Source of the DNA: Rhexocercosporidium sp. MPI-PUGE-AT-0058
Lineage: Eukaryota > Ascomycota > Leotiomycetes > Helotiales
Assembly: GCA_020746875.1 (NCBI GenBank)
Contig: JAGTJL010000012.1
Span: forward strand, 248,001-312,000
Direction of reading: 5' to 3'
Length of the DNA stretch: 64,000 nt
Part shown: in pieces, positions 11,238-23,012 of the stretch
Layout of the letters: each line of letters opens with the position of its first letter
Numbering within the stretch: the stretch's first letter is position 1
The notes under the pieces: model-generated
Database searches by the model: none
The model's input: the letters and a program-made list of their open reading frames with translations, nothing else
What the model was told of the DNA's origin: nothing
Program-made: the position numbers and the translations under genes

Positions 11238-13760
11238 CTACGTGGCAATGATATCGTCGAATTGATACAACGCATCAAGACCCTCTGGCTGCTTTCTTGC
11301 TGTCCCTGCTGCAGCTTTTTCACTACCTTCCAAATTTTTAGCATCTTGGTCTTGACCATCGTCATCATCTGTTTTTCTACGACGGTCTGGTCTAGTTTTG
11401 TTCTGCCTATGATCAATAATACGCTGGATTTCATTCCAGACCGCATCCTCCAGGTCCTGGTCATCCATTGTCGCATCTTCAGCGCAAGCGTATGCCCAAA
11501 AACGATGGTCCCAATACGGTGGAAAGTATCTTCATCATCCTCGTCTTTTTGAAGGAGAAGACATGCAAGATCTCGACTAGCACCACTATCGAACCATTGC
11601 TGGATCGTGACGAAGAGGCAGAAGCAGTCTAGCACGGGCTCCTGCACTTGAGAGTCGAGGTTCAACTTGCAGACTTCTGCGAAGAAATCGTCCCAGGAAT
11701 TGCCTATCTCTCGCCACTCCCCGCTATCGGAATCTTCATCTTCGAGGACTCTGACGTCAAAGTCGAACGTGTTTTCTGTATCCGCCTCAATACACTTTCA
11801 ATCTCCAGAGTGCTATTTTCAACGGAGCCATAGAGGTCTTCATATTTGAGTTTTGTGTTATTGTTGAGAATCGTTGCGAGGGGGTGTTTGGCTGTGATAT
11901 GAGAACGGTTTGCAAGCTTTACGGCAGAGCCTGTTGAAAGCCATGACCATGACGGGGCGATGTACTCAAGATCGGGGTCCTTGAAGATCCTCGTGTTCTA
12001 GAGTGAGGCTTTGCGGTAAAGTTGATCGCCAGAGTCCGGCGATAAAATTGTCTCCTGGGAGGACGTTTGCGAAGTCTTTTGCCAGACCGGACAGTACCAT
12101 TGGCATGTTTGAAGGTTTTGTTAGGTCCTTTTCTGAGAGGTTCTCACAAACGTCGTTCCCTGTGTCAAAAGACCGAGTCAGTGATTACTCCAGTGAGAAA
12201 TTTCAACGGACGGAATAGCAACAGTGGACAAGGGCTATATTTCTATACCTACATGGTGCGTAGGTCTCTTCGTCACCTTCCACCAGCCCTTGCTGCAATC
12301 TCCCAATTTGATACTTGTGGTCCATATTGAACAAGCCTTCTTCAAAGGGCGCACCCACAGGTAGCATCTCACTCGCAAATGCAGTGCTTTTGACACCGCA
12401 GCACTCCCAAACTATCTCGTTGTTGGTGAAATGTAAAACCCGTCTAGCAAGCTGTCTTTCTCTGTGAATCCATGCCCGAGAAATGGATGTAGCTCGGGAC
12501 ACCCAGCCGAACAGATACCATGCAACGGGAATAATTTTCCAGGTCTGAGATAGCTGTGGACAGCTAATCTGAAGAGGTGTGATGTTATTTTCATCGCGTT
12601 CGGTGAAACAGCTTGCTCGAGAGTCTGCCCCTATGTCTGCGGAGATGTTGAGTTGTGCATTCTGGTAGATCTGCGACATCATCCCGGCTTCGTGAAGCCA
12701 GTCTTCTCTTGAATCTTGAATAATGCATAGACAGTCAATCCAGAGCCAGTTGACTTGGATTATCGTTAGTTGGAAAGGGGTGTGTGAGGAAGTCGCGTCA
12801 CTTACTTTCGAACCAGCCAGCTATTTCAATGGCATCTTGAAATGTCTGCGGTAGATCCACTACTTACAACCCAGTCCCTTATCGCTCTAGAAGATTGCTT
12901 TATATCAGAATCGGATTTTCTCTTGCACCCCACTCGCCCCAGCAGTGGCTCAATGTCATCCATTCTCTGTCATCGGTAAACAACTGTGGTCCGTGTTCTG
13001 TACAGACTAGTCGCAACTGAGAAGTCTGTCGCGCGTGTTGAATATCGAGGAGACGAGTGGGAACATAGTCTTTGTCACGCTTGTTGCACTCGTCATATCT
13101 CCCGTCTTTGTTAGATCTGCGTTGAGAGAGCCATGACTTGACGAGTGATGGAGATTTTGGTGAATGGGTGCTGCTCTGATCCGTCAGAGTCAAACTTGAC
13201 AGCTGGGATATTCCATCGATCTCATTCGAAGTCACCGCATCACAATGTTGAGGTAGGAACTCTATGGGCCACGCTTCCATTCGAAAAAAATGTGAGTGGT
13301 TCCAGTGATCGACTGGTTTCATCGGATCAATCATCACGAAATACAAAGTGTCGCGTTTCTTCAGATTCGTGTTGCGTGACCAACACATCTGTATGCGGAA
13401 GTCCTCATAGATTTCCATACTTAACATGTTTCCAAATTTTAGCTTAACATGCTTGAGAAGTATCTGACATAGCCAGCACTTATCAGCATTTACCCATGCA
13501 AGTAGGAAGAAATTATTAACGTGATATATGACGGTATTAGACAGTGGAAATGTCCCGCGCTCTTCCTCTGGCTGGCGTTGGTACTTTTGAAGAATCAGTA
13601 CGTTATATGGTCGAGGATACGGTTGATGACTTATCTCTAAGCGAGCCTCACTGTATTGACAATAGTAGTTGAAGACGTCGCGGCACGCCTGGCACATCGG
13701 ATGGTTCGTATCCAGTTTTGAAGTGGCTCCAGTCATACTCAGATAAGTTTGGGGTGTCAT
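11238..13760 (-). pseudogene. HET-domain (heterokaryon incompatibility) gene, decayed
   Basis: This is the remnant of a HET-domain gene of the large fungal family that triggers incompatibility or cell-death responses. The N-terminal part has the zinc-like MCQACRDVF. The HET core follows: MTLSHCWGEWG, LPQTFQDAIEIAGWFE, then after a clean intron at 12754-12805 WLWIDCLCIIQDSREDW and MMSQIYQNAQLNISA. The C-terminal part keeps SGLAKDF, IAGLWRSTLP and APSWSWLS. Damage is extensive. Three in-frame TAA codons (12900-12902, 12879-12881, 12864-12866) interrupt the stretch between SHCWG and LPQTF. A frameshift near 11991-12005 separates LWRSTLPQSL from DLEYIAPSWSW. A second lies in a T run near 11497-11503 before an acidic tail ending at 11238. 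A 69-nt GT-AG intron (12860-12928) could formally remove the three stops, but it would delete the normal HET spacer, and the frameshifts would remain. An overlapping open frame up to 13908 may be part of the original 5' end. Confidence 0.78.
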
Positions 13761-14335
13761 TCAACCATATAGAATATCCACTGTTGGGATTTATTGCATA
13801 TTGGACACCTGTATCAGCTGGAGGCCGTGTCTCATATGGGGCACGCTTCACGGGGAGAGAGCCGCCTTTTGGGTTTCGATAAGAGTCGCTGGTATTAGCA
13901 TGACTCATGATGTCATGATCGGCGATTTCGGATCCTATTCTATCATTTCGGCAAGAACCCTATCCATCTTTGCGGCCATTTCGATTTCTTGGTTTGACAT
14001 TCGCGGAGGACGCCCTGGGAGGAGAGGACGGAACATTTTTGACTGCTGGTTGTGAAAGACGAAGTGTATTGTCAGGATCAAGTGAGTTCTAAAAGACAAA
14101 AATTACAATTGTACTTTTGTTGATAATGAATCTCATCAAGTAGATGGCAGGGAGATAGCAGCTGCCTTGAAGTCAAGCTGACGCTCACTAAAAATGAACC
14201 GAAGTGGGTGAACAGCTATTTTGAGACTAGTCGTGATATCCTGGTGCCCCTCCTTCGACCCCTTTGAAGAGAAATAGATGTTCTACACTTCGGTGAGGGC
14301 TAATTTGTTTTCGAATCGAATCATAGCATTACAAA
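13761..14335. other. intergenic between two pseudogenes
   Basis: This spacer holds the former HET promoter and the 3' flank of the SH3 pseudogene. Part of it (13761-13908) may have coded for the HET N-terminus in another frame. Nothing else is recognisable. Confidence 0.45.
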
Positions 14336-16083
14336 CTATTGGACAAATGTGGACGGAATCATTCCAACCCTCCCATCAAGTCTCGCTTTCCACCAACCGT
14401 CATCCCCATCATCCTTCAATATCTCCAGCATTGCTCCAGCCTCGAAGCTGAGTTCCCCCTCCTCGATGGCGCTAAACGCATGAGTTGCGACCACTTTCCT
14501 CAACGCTGCTAGGGGAGGCATGGGAACTAGTCGGCGTTTTATACCAGGCGGTTGACTTCCAGGTCTACTTGGTGAAATTGGCATTGTGGTGTATGCTGGA
14601 GGGGAGCTAGGAGTCGCTGGCGGAGCTTGCGGGATGGATGTCACAGAGGCGGTGACTTGAAGCTTTTGGAATTGGTCTGCCAAACTAACCCTCGGAGATG
14701 TGTTAAGCACCATGATCATGGGAATTCCTTGAATTCCCAGTTCATGACCAGTGTGTTTTTTGAGGACTATATTGCGTGTCAGTACACTCATCTACCTCCT
14801 TGAGCATATAGATACGGCGTCCGGTATTTATGATCTTTCAAAAAACAATGAAGGAGAGTGTACTTTGCTTACATTTACTTGTGGAGGACTTGAATTTGAG
14901 CTTGCTGTAGTCGACTTCACTATCAAGTATCGTCTTGTGAGTCATTCCATTAAGTCCTTCGAGCCATTTAGCAAGATACCCAGTATGTTCATCCGTGAAC
15001 ATCACAGCTTCTCCCGGTAAGAGATCAGCCCGTTTCCCTGCTGTCCAGGCATAGAAAAAGCGACCAGGGTCGTTTTGATAGGAGCAGATCGACACAACCG
15101 AATGGCCAAGATTTTCGTACATGCTTGTTCCTGCCCAAGTCGCGAATGGAATGTACCAATTCAAGATTTCCACATCGCTATGTGGTGCCTTGGGTTGTGG
15201 AAACCCACGCTTTTCGAATTCTTTGATCACGTCTTTCATGATTGGTAAGAACACTTTCGTCTGCGATTTGTCATATTGCTCGTAGAAAGGCTCAGTTTGA
15301 CTGACCCTGGAGGGTGACTTGGTAAGGAGAGTCCAACTATGAGGCCTGGTCTTCAATGCAGCGATTGCATTGTTGAGTTCTTCGCAGAACATGTTGTGAC
15401 TCACGGGATTGACCCAATACAAGTAGTTGAACAAACCAGCTCCGAATCCGGGCTACATTGGCATGGGCTTTACATAAGTCGATAATCAGAAATGGTCTCA
15501 AGTATGGCAGAACGACTCGATGGGAAAAATGGGCTTGGTGTTTCAAATGGTGAGACGCAGGAATTACTCACCCAGCATTCAGCGCAAAATACCATCGCGC
15601 AAGTAACTGCATACCTATTTAGAGAGTTGCCGAGTCAGTATTGTTTTTTTCTTCAAAACATTCTGCCCTATCAACTAGTATCTCCCTGTTTATAGCTGTT
15701 ATGGGCTAGAAGACGGACGAGTCAGTTATGGTTGAAAGTAATATTACTTACTGTACAATCTCATCAGCCTCCGCGAAATCATCACCAATGTCATCATCAG
15801 CAGCACCGCAAGCAGCGAAAGCCTCACGGGTGGCCCTCCTAGCTTCCGGAAGAGCTGCATGATCGATGACTTCAAGAGAAAGAAGTCTCTGGCCCATTGT
15901 TGCAAGAACGAGAAGGAGATCATGAGGCATCTGTCGAAAAGTTCTCGAAGATGTATCTGTGGACTCGGTGGCTGTGGACGATTGTATGTTGCTTTATCTC
16001 GTCTCCCACCACTGCCCGATAGCCGCTCCTGCCTTGACGGCAGAGATACCGAGCATGATTGAGGCTGTAAGTGGATCTGCCAT
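14336..16083 (-). pseudogene. SH3-domain protein gene, interrupted by stop codons
   Basis: This gene starts with MADPLTASIMLGISAVKAGA, an N-terminus seen in a group of fungal proteins of unknown function, and ends in an SH3 domain (VVATHAFSAIEEGELSFEAG through DGWWKARLDGRVGMIPSTFV). Between them is a conserved-looking region with RWYFALNAG, FNYLYWVNPVSHNMFCEELN and a Pro-rich linker before the SH3. Coding continues in one frame across a TAA at codon 30 (15994-15996). Further stops fall at 15619-15621 (before GMQLLARWYFALNAG) and 15453-15455 (TAG before PGFGAGLFNYLYWV). Each can be read as a former CAA or CAG. Splicing near 15490-15560 also no longer keeps frame. The last intron, about 14767-14871, is still usable. 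I read this as a recently decayed gene; its original role is unknown, and the SH3 suggests protein binding. It sits beside the HET pseudogene on the same strand. Confidence 0.7.
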
Positions 16084-17573
16084 GGTGATGGTGAGTGTTG
16101 CGTGAAGCTTTGACGGAAAACAGGAAGCAAAAATCCAGATACATTGCAAGCCTGCTACGAGGGAAGTGGCATCTTTTTATCGAACCCATTAGGCGTGGCA
16201 ATGATTCTAGACGCGGCGGGATGTAAGCCTTTTTGAGGGGTATTAACAGAAGCTGAAAGACTAGATCCGATCATGAGATGTAGAAATCTAATTCTATTGG
16301 ACTGCGATGCTTGGCGCTCAGCCGCCGAAGTTTATCGTTTTCAGATTCAGGACTAGTTAAGCTAACCAAGCGGAAGAAGAGAATCTCGACCCAGCAGGAT
16401 GGTTGCCATCCATGTAGTGGCTGCAAGCAATCTAGATACCTAGGCGTTCGTGGTGCGATGTGGTGGCTGACCGTGTAGACGGATTTATCTTTGGGTTGGG
16501 ATTTTAATTAGAGTGACCCTTGGAAACATAAGAGATAGTTAGAGGTACAAAACTCATTTTGTAAATTTGATATAGAAATTGGTTTTAAGCACAGTACACC
16601 TTCGGTTGAACGGTCTCTCGAAACTTGAAAGTGATATGAAGAGATGATTGCCTCTCGCTTAGCGCAACTTGCCCCTTTCTCGAAGCGAAGCCATCGCAAT
16701 CTCCAGTCAATGTGTTGTGCCTAAATGCTTTCAGGGTGCTCAAAGTGACGCACCTGATCCTTTCTGCTCATCAAATATCCATGACTGATCATACTATCCT
16801 TAATCTCTAGGCCATTTGCAAGTTTGCAGGATCGTAAGATTGCCTTTTTCCTTTCCACTGTTTGCAGCTGTTTCTATGTCAATATATCTTGTTTGGCCAG
16901 CTCACGTTGACTTTTGCTCTAATGGAACTGCCGTTCTCCAAATTAAAGTTGGCTATCATTGTGGGTGTGAGCAGCTTCTCCTCAAGTAGTAACTAATACA
17001 GGAGTATTCTGTAGAAAAGTGCTCTAGGGGAAGAACGAAGCAATTTGATTTGTTCGTGGAGCTTTGCTGTTCAGATTCGCGCCACTGACTACTGTCACGT
17101 AGATACCCAAGGCCGCTTCTAGCATTTTTAGGTAGATTGTATGAAATCTTAGGCCAGACTAGATGTCTTTTGTACACTAGGGGGACCCTGCCAGTTCCCC
17201 GTGTCGAGCATGCCTCGGTGCAAATCTTTTATATGCTCTGTCCTTACAAAAGCCCCAAAACAAATTCCACGACAATTTCTGGTTAAGAACAAGGGACGTA
17301 CGCTGCCCTTTGAACCATCTCTCCGCGAAGTCAAGCTGCTTCAATCGGCGGTACTCATAAGACGTACTATAATCTAGAGGAACATGTCTCAAGTCATTGT
17401 TGTGGAATTTAAAGTGCTCTGATCTTACAGGAGTCATGGTAATACAGCTATCACGAAGTATCAATCGACACCAGGAGCCTCCACCTGCTAAGTGCAAGTC
17501 GTGAATATGCAATGAACGCCACCATATGCCCTAAACGCCTACCCCATCCCTTATCCTCCGTCACACACTCAAA
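16084..17573. other. gene-free stretch, possible relic sequence
   Basis: These 1.5 kb are AT-rich with no convincing gene. The longest frame, 17177-17512 on the minus strand (111 codons), has a peptide that looks natural in parts (HFKFHNNDLRHVPLDYSTSY) but no start context or family I recognise. It may be an eroded gene fragment. No terminal repeats or transposase motifs were seen. Confidence 0.4.
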
Positions 17574-19507
17574 TCACTTATTGGGAAGCGGTGGGGGCGC
17601 CATGTTTCCCTTATCCTTGCCTGTATCGACCTTCTTATTTGGTGGTAGAGCAGGCGGTCCCATACTGCCACTTCCACCAACCTGAGTGAAAGTTCCACCC
17701 TTGAACCATCGATCCTCCTCAGCCTTCCGCTTCCGACTCATCTCAGCTTGTATCTTGGGATCGACTAACTCCAAACCTTGGACAGGAGTGAATGCCAAAC
17801 TAGATGCTGTACCCGATCCTGCACCAACAGTGGTTCCAACACCCGAGGCACGCAGGCCCTTTCCACGAAGATCAATACCGGAGCCTGCACCTTGACCGAA
17901 GCCACGCAGAGAAGACGCAGAGCCACCAACAGGCGTAGCACCTCCCCAACCCTTGTTCTTTGCGCTGAGTTTGGCTTTCGTGCGTTGATCGACTTGCAAG
18001 TTACGAATCCGACCATCATTTGCCTGTCCAATCATGCCCATTCCCTTAGTTCCCTCGCCCGTGCCGTAACCAATTTCTTTCTCCTCCTTGCCAAAGACCA
18101 TTCTGTTCTGCGCCTTACGCAAGTCCGTCATAGCCGTTGCTTCTTTTGCCTTACGGGCTCTTCGACCACCACGCTTTCGAGATGGCTTGTCATCAGGTGC
18201 TGGTAACGCTCGTTGACCTTTATTTGGGGGTGGTTCCGTAAGCTTTTCTAGACGCTCCAGGCAGGCAGCTTTCAGCTCTTCTCCAGTAGAGCCGTCACGA
18301 CTGGTATGTACACGATCTACTCTAGCTGCGAGGACGACTTTGGCGGAGACGATTCGCATGGCTTGACGTTTGAGGTCGTTGGGGATGCCTTTTATGATGG
18401 GGGAGTGGTAAAGGAAACCTTGCTGACGGACACCAACATTGGTTGCAAACCCAGTACCAGACTGCTTCTTCGATCCCAGAGGTGGGAGATTGCAAGCCGG
18501 AGTCTTTGCTAGACCTGTTAGACCACCTGCGAAATTGAGAAGTTGTGCTGCCGTGAGAGAGCCAATCAAGGCTGTGAGGTTGGGGGCGAAGAGGTTCATG
18601 CGAGATTGGACATAGTCTGTCAAAGTCCTCTTGGCTTTATCGAGGGCCACGGTCATGTCGCAAGCTTGCATGACTTGGTCGAGCTCAACAGGTGACATTT
18701 CTCTTCCTTTCGTGGTGGTTGCCTCGACTGTGACGACCATGACTGAGGGGCCCTCTAGAACCGATCGAAGAGTGACTCCCAGTCTGTTATTTTTCGAGGT
18801 CTCAAGAGCCTTGATACTTTCTCCATCCATTGGGCCGTTTCCAATTATAGCCACTACTTTGGCATAGTCCAGAGGGTTGGTAACCAGTGTCTCTAACTCA
18901 GGGAATCTAATTGAGTAGTGATCGCGTATGAACTTGTGAACGATCATGATCTCTGTATCGATCGAAGTTGACAGAGTGTTGGACTGGGTCAGAAGGTGGT
19001 ATTCCGGATTATCTTCGATAGAGCCCACGGATGTTGTCTGCTTGTCGGGGGGTAGTGATTGAAAATGTGCGATTTTCTGTAAAATCGATGGCACGTCAGG
19101 GCTAATGCGCAAAGGAATAGATGTAAACCTCGTGTCTCTTAAACTGTTGGAAGGGAAATGAGAGAATTACTGACCTCTAGAACTGGCTCCAAGGTCTTCA
19201 TTAGCCGCGCGACCCTTCGTACGTCGTCTACACCTCCCAACTCCATCTTCTCCACCTTGGCTTTGGTCTCCTCTTCATCTTCCACATCGAGGCCCGTATC
19301 AGCGACACCGCTCATCTCTTCGTCATCGTCTACTTCCTCCTCGTCGCCATCCAACTCCATACTGCCATTTGCGCCTGGGTACGTCACATTGCCATTCAGG
19401 CCATCCTTCGCGTCTTCATTGTCTGGAAACAGGCCCTCATTCTGACCCTCGCCTTCCGATCCCGAGTCCTCGAAGTCCTGCAACAGTTCGTCTGCGAGAG
19501 TCGACAT
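17574..19507 (-). CDS. PRP31: U4/U6 snRNP protein Prp31
   Basis: This is a pre-mRNA splicing factor that holds U4/U6 to the U5 snRNP in the nucleus. Exons 19507-19175 and 19076-17574 give 611 aa; the 98-nt intron is phase 0. An acidic N-terminus (DGDEEEVDDDEEMSGVADTG) is followed by the NOSIC/Nop region. The Nop domain contains GPSVMVVTVEATTT, LTALIGSLTAAQLLNFAGGL and LAKTPACNLPPLGSKKQ, the diagnostic U4 snRNA/15.5K-binding segment. The C-terminal Prp31 region has RKRGGRRARKAKEATAMTDL and QNRMVFGKEEKEIGYG, followed by a Gly-rich tail. It is longer than yeast Prp31 (494 aa), mostly through the Gly-rich tail. It is transcribed away from CLF1, with 291 nt between the two start codons. Confidence 0.95.
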
Positions 19508-19798
19508 CTTGATGTTGAGTGCGCGTTGTTGATAACAAAATACTGAAGGAGTCTTAGAACTGCAGCCTCGGGGAGTTTATTTGGTGGTTCGCTAGCGCCA
19601 AAATTTAGCTCAGCCTGATCCAAATTTGACCTGCAGCCTCCTCAACTGCCCCAAGCAAACCACCATCAGACAACCCAGCTTTAACAGACATTTCACCACC
19701 GCCCCGTCTTTCAATAGAATTAGGTACTCGAATGCACTCAGATACTACAGCAACATCGAAGAACCCACAGCGCAGTACAACCCCCAAGCACCTCCATC
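19508..19798. promoter_or_regulatory. shared divergent promoter of PRP31 and CLF1
   Basis: These 291 nt separate the start codons of two divergent spliceosome genes, so both 5' leaders and core promoters must fit here. An open frame at 19605-19787 on the minus strand appears non-coding. No specific factor site is claimed. Confidence 0.65.
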
Positions 19799-21913
19799 AT
19801 GGAGTCCTCTCGTGGCCCCCCGAGGGTGAAGAATAAAGCACCCAGCGCGATTCAAATCTCTGCTGAGCAGCTCCTACGAGAGGCGGTGGACCGACAAGAG
19901 CCAGGATTGGAGAAACCAACGCAAAGATTTGCTGATCTCGAAGAGCTTCATGAGTTCCAGGGCAGGAAGCGGAAGGAGTTCGAGGACTATGTGCGGAGGA
20001 ACAGGATTAACATGAACAATTGGATGCGATACGCGCAATGGGAACTGGAACAGAAAGAATTCAAGCGTGCGAGATCCATCTTCGAGAGAGCTCTGGATGT
20101 GGACGCGACGTCTGTTACGCTATGGATCAGATACATCGAGGCGGAGATGAAGACGAGGAATATCCAGCATGCTCGAAACTTGTTGGATCGCGCCGTTACT
20201 ATCTTGCCAAGAATCGACAAGCTGTGGTACAAGTATGCTTACATGGAGGAGATGTTGGGGAATATTCCAGGTACCCGACAGGTGTTCGAGCGGTGGATGT
20301 CTTGGGAGCCAGATGAGGCGGCCTGGAGCAGTTATATCAAGCTGGAGAAGAGATATGGCGAATTCCAGAGAGCGCGAGAGATCTTTCAGCGGTTCACAAT
20401 GGTGCATCCGGAACCAAGGAATTGGATCAAGTGGGCTAGATTCGAGGAGGAGTACGGCACGAGTGATCTTGTGAGAGAAGTCTTTGGGTCCGCTGTTGAG
20501 GCATTGGGTGATGACTTTATGGACGAACGTCTCTTCATTGCGTACGCAAGATATGAGGCTAAGCTGAAGGAATATGAGCGCGCCAGAGCAATCTACAAGT
20601 ATGCCTTAGATCGTCTTGCGCGATCCAAGTCTGTAGCTCTTCACAAGGCATACACGACTTTCGAGAAGCAATTTGGTGATCGGGAGGGAGTTGAGGACGT
20701 CATTCTGTCTAAGCGGAGAGTCCAGTACGAGGAGCAAGTCAAGGAGAATCCCAAGAACTACGATGCATGGTTCGACTACGCCAGATTGGAGGAGACAGGT
20801 GGTGATGTGGATCGCATACGAGACGTCTACGAGAGAGCCATTGCCCAGATACCGCCTACGCAAGAGAAGCGTCACTGGAGACGGTATATCTACTTGTGGA
20901 TCTTCTACGCTATCTGGGAGGAGATGGAATCCAAGGACACTGAGAGAGCCAGACAGATCTACCAGGAGTGCTTGAAATTAATACCGCACAAGAAGTTCAC
21001 ATTCGCCAAGATCTGGCTGATGAAGGCTCAATTTGAACTTCGACAACAAAATCTCTCTGCTGCGAGAAAGACGCTTGGCCAAGCTATAGGCATGTGCCCT
21101 AAGGACAAGCTGTTCAAAGGCTATGTCGAGCTGGAGCTGAAGCTATTCGAGTTCGTTCGCTGCCGAACCCTCTATGAGAAGCACATCGAGTGGAACCCAG
21201 CCAACTGCCAAGCATGGATCAAGTTCTCCGAGCTCGAACGCGGTCTTGACGATCTCGAACGAACCCGCGCCATCTTCGAACTCGCCATCGACCAACCGGT
21301 TCTCGACATGCCAGAACTGCTCTGGAAAGCATACATCGACTTTGAGGAGGAAGAGGGCGAGTATGAACGCACTCGGCAGTTGTATGAGCGTCTCCTTGAG
21401 AAGACGGATCACGTCAAGGTCTGGATTAGTTATGCTCACTTCGAGATCAACGTTCCGGATGAGGATGAAGAGGAGGCGGAAGATGAGGAAGAGGAGAAGC
21501 CTGTTAGTGAGGCGGCGAAGGCGCGCGCTAGGAAGGTATTTGAGCGGGCGTTGAAGAGCATGAGGGATAAGGAGCTCAAGGACGAGGTAAGAATTCTTCT
21601 TCCCATCCCCCCTTTATCACACAGTCTAAATGGAATAACTAACAACCCACAGCGCGTCTCCCTCCTCAACGCCTGGCTCTCCTTCGAGCGCACCCACGGC
21701 TCCGAAGAAGACATCGAGAAAGTGCAGAAGCAGATGCCGCGCAAGACCAAGCGCCGCCGCAAGCTGGACGACGACAGCTACGAGGAGTATATCGACTATG
21801 TCTTCCCGGCGGACGATGTGCAGACGGCGAAGCTGTCGAATCTCTTGGCGATGTCGCAGGCATGGAAGCAGGCTGGTGGTGGGCTTATTGGGAATGAGAA
21901 TGGTGGGGAGTAG
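19799..21913 (+). CDS. CLF1: pre-mRNA splicing factor Clf1/Syf3 (crooked-neck-like HAT protein)
   Basis: This is a Prp19-complex (NTC) spliceosome scaffold. HAT repeats run through nearly the whole protein, with the typical W-Y/aromatic-E-R pattern ([34 protein letters not shown]). The repeats start near residue 60, after [20 protein letters not shown]. The open frame codes 704 aa, but 21587-21652 has all the marks of an intron (GAG|GTAAGA ... CTAAC ... CCACAG). It is 66 nt, contains no stop and keeps frame. Removing it joins KDE to RVSLLNAW, which suits the HAT alignment, and leaves 682 aa, close to yeast Clf1 (687 aa). The C-terminus is basic (RKTKRRRKL) with an acidic patch before it. It shares a divergent promoter with PRP31. 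Confidence 0.95.
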   Translation: MESSRGPPRVKNKAPSAIQISAEQLLREAVDRQEPGLEKPTQRFADLEELHEFQGRKRKEFEDYVRRNRINMNNWMRYAQWELEQKEFKRARSIFERALDVDATSVTLWIRYIEAEMKTRNIQHARNLLDRAVTILPRIDKLWYKYAYMEEMLGNIPGTRQVFERWMSWEPDEAAWSSYIKLEKRYGEFQRAREIFQRFTMVHPEPRNWIKWARFEEEYGTSDLVREVFGSAVEALGDDFMDERLFIAYARYEAKLKEYERARAIYKYALDRLARSKSVALHKAYTTFEKQFGDREGVEDVILSKRRVQYEEQVKENPKNYDAWFDYARLEETGGDVDRIRDVYERAIAQIPPTQEKRHWRRYIYLWIFYAIWEEMESKDTERARQIYQECLKLIPHKKFTFAKIWLMKAQFELRQQNLSAARKTLGQAIGMCPKDKLFKGYVELELKLFEFVRCRTLYEKHIEWNPANCQAWIKFSELERGLDDLERTRAIFELAIDQPVLDMPELLWKAYIDFEEEEGEYERTRQLYERLLEKTDHVKVWISYAHFEINVPDEDEEEAEDEEEEKPVSEAAKARARKVFERALKSMRDKELKDEVRILLPIPPLSHSLNGITNNPQRVSLLNAWLSFERTHGSEEDIEKVQKQMPRKTKRRRKLDDDSYEEYIDYVFPADDVQTAKLSNLLAMSQAWKQAGGGLIGNENGGE

Positions 21914-23012
21914 GGTGGTTGATTTAGGATGTAGGGTGAAAGATAGGGAGATAGGATGGGTCGTGTATTATTATAAATTGGAAACGGGAAGCTTTCATGG
22001 CATTTGATGCATGCTTTACTTACCAGCTGGCTTTCGAGACTGTTGGCTCTTTAGTCTACTAATTGAGATTTCCAGATCGATATCCATATCCATATCCCTT
22101 TCCTGAGCTGAGCTGAGGAGTAGTAGCCTACGAGCACTCACTCACAGCGCTCACCGCGTATACAACATCAACAAACACATCATATCATATCCCCTACCAC
22201 TGACTATTCCTCACTCACTCTCACTCTTCACTCTTCACTCTTCACTCTTCACTCTTCACTCTTCACTCTTCACTCTTCACTCTTCACTCTTCACTCTTCA
22301 CTCTTCACTCTTCACTCTTCACTCTTCACCCTCTCATTTCTTTCCACCTCCTCAAAGCCGCTCAAGTGATCACTAATTATGTCACAAATATCCCATCCCG
22401 CTCGTGACGAAAGCAGCAGCGTCAGACCTGTAATGAAGCGCCTCCCCCATCTAATAGCTTTTTCTAATCTGCCTAGATAACATTACGTGGCTTGCTGATG
22501 GAGATATTCATTTTCATTCTAGAATCGATAGGTCGGTATTTTTTTCTTCTTCTAGGATCTGCGTACCTGATTCTAACATGGTCGCTGGCGAAGGATGGGA
22601 GAGGTAGGACGTTGGGGGATGTGTGTGAAGTTGTGAGCGGGAATCGAGAATCGAGACAGCACACCAGAGGAAACATGCTATGGTATGGGTGAGGTGTTGA
22701 TTCGAAGGGAGGGGAATGATGGATTCGCGAGTGGAGTTTAGGTGTTGAAGAAAAGAAAGGGGGGTGGAAGGGCGGGGTTAGAAGCGTCGTGGTGATCAAC
22801 TTGCGCTGATGTATTTGTACACATTTTGGATACCTGGAGATAGGAATGTAGACAGTGGACGACGCTTTAATGGTATTAAGGGTTTGTTTGGTATTAGGTA
22901 GATATCCCACATCGACAACACCGTACTCCGTCATTCATGCATGCCTATCATTAATTACAGTAGATCATCCCTCTCCGTCAGTCCACATCCATCAGATGGA
23001 ATCAAAATCAGA
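21914..23012. other. intergenic between CLF1 and GPI-protein gene
   Basis: This is the 3' flank of CLF1 and, in the opposite orientation, of the GPI-anchored protein gene. It contains the heptamer repeat tract listed separately. The open frame at 22473-22934 (minus) is low-complexity and not called. Confidence 0.55.
22222..22329. repeat. heptanucleotide tandem repeat (CACTCTT)n
   Basis: About 15 near-perfect copies of the 7-mer CACTCTT cover roughly 108 nt, 300 nt downstream of the CLF1 stop codon. The units are nearly identical, which points to recent slippage expansion. It is not a fungal telomere repeat (TTAGGG). Confidence 0.93.

Noticed and set aside
17177..17512. A 111-codon frame in the gene-free stretch before PRP31.
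   Set aside because: No family, no clear start and no splice continuation; it may be a relic, but that cannot be supported.
22222..22329. Regular repeat as a possible CRISPR array or telomere.
   Set aside because: The units are contiguous 7-mers without spacers, do not match TTAGGG, and the organism is a fungus.
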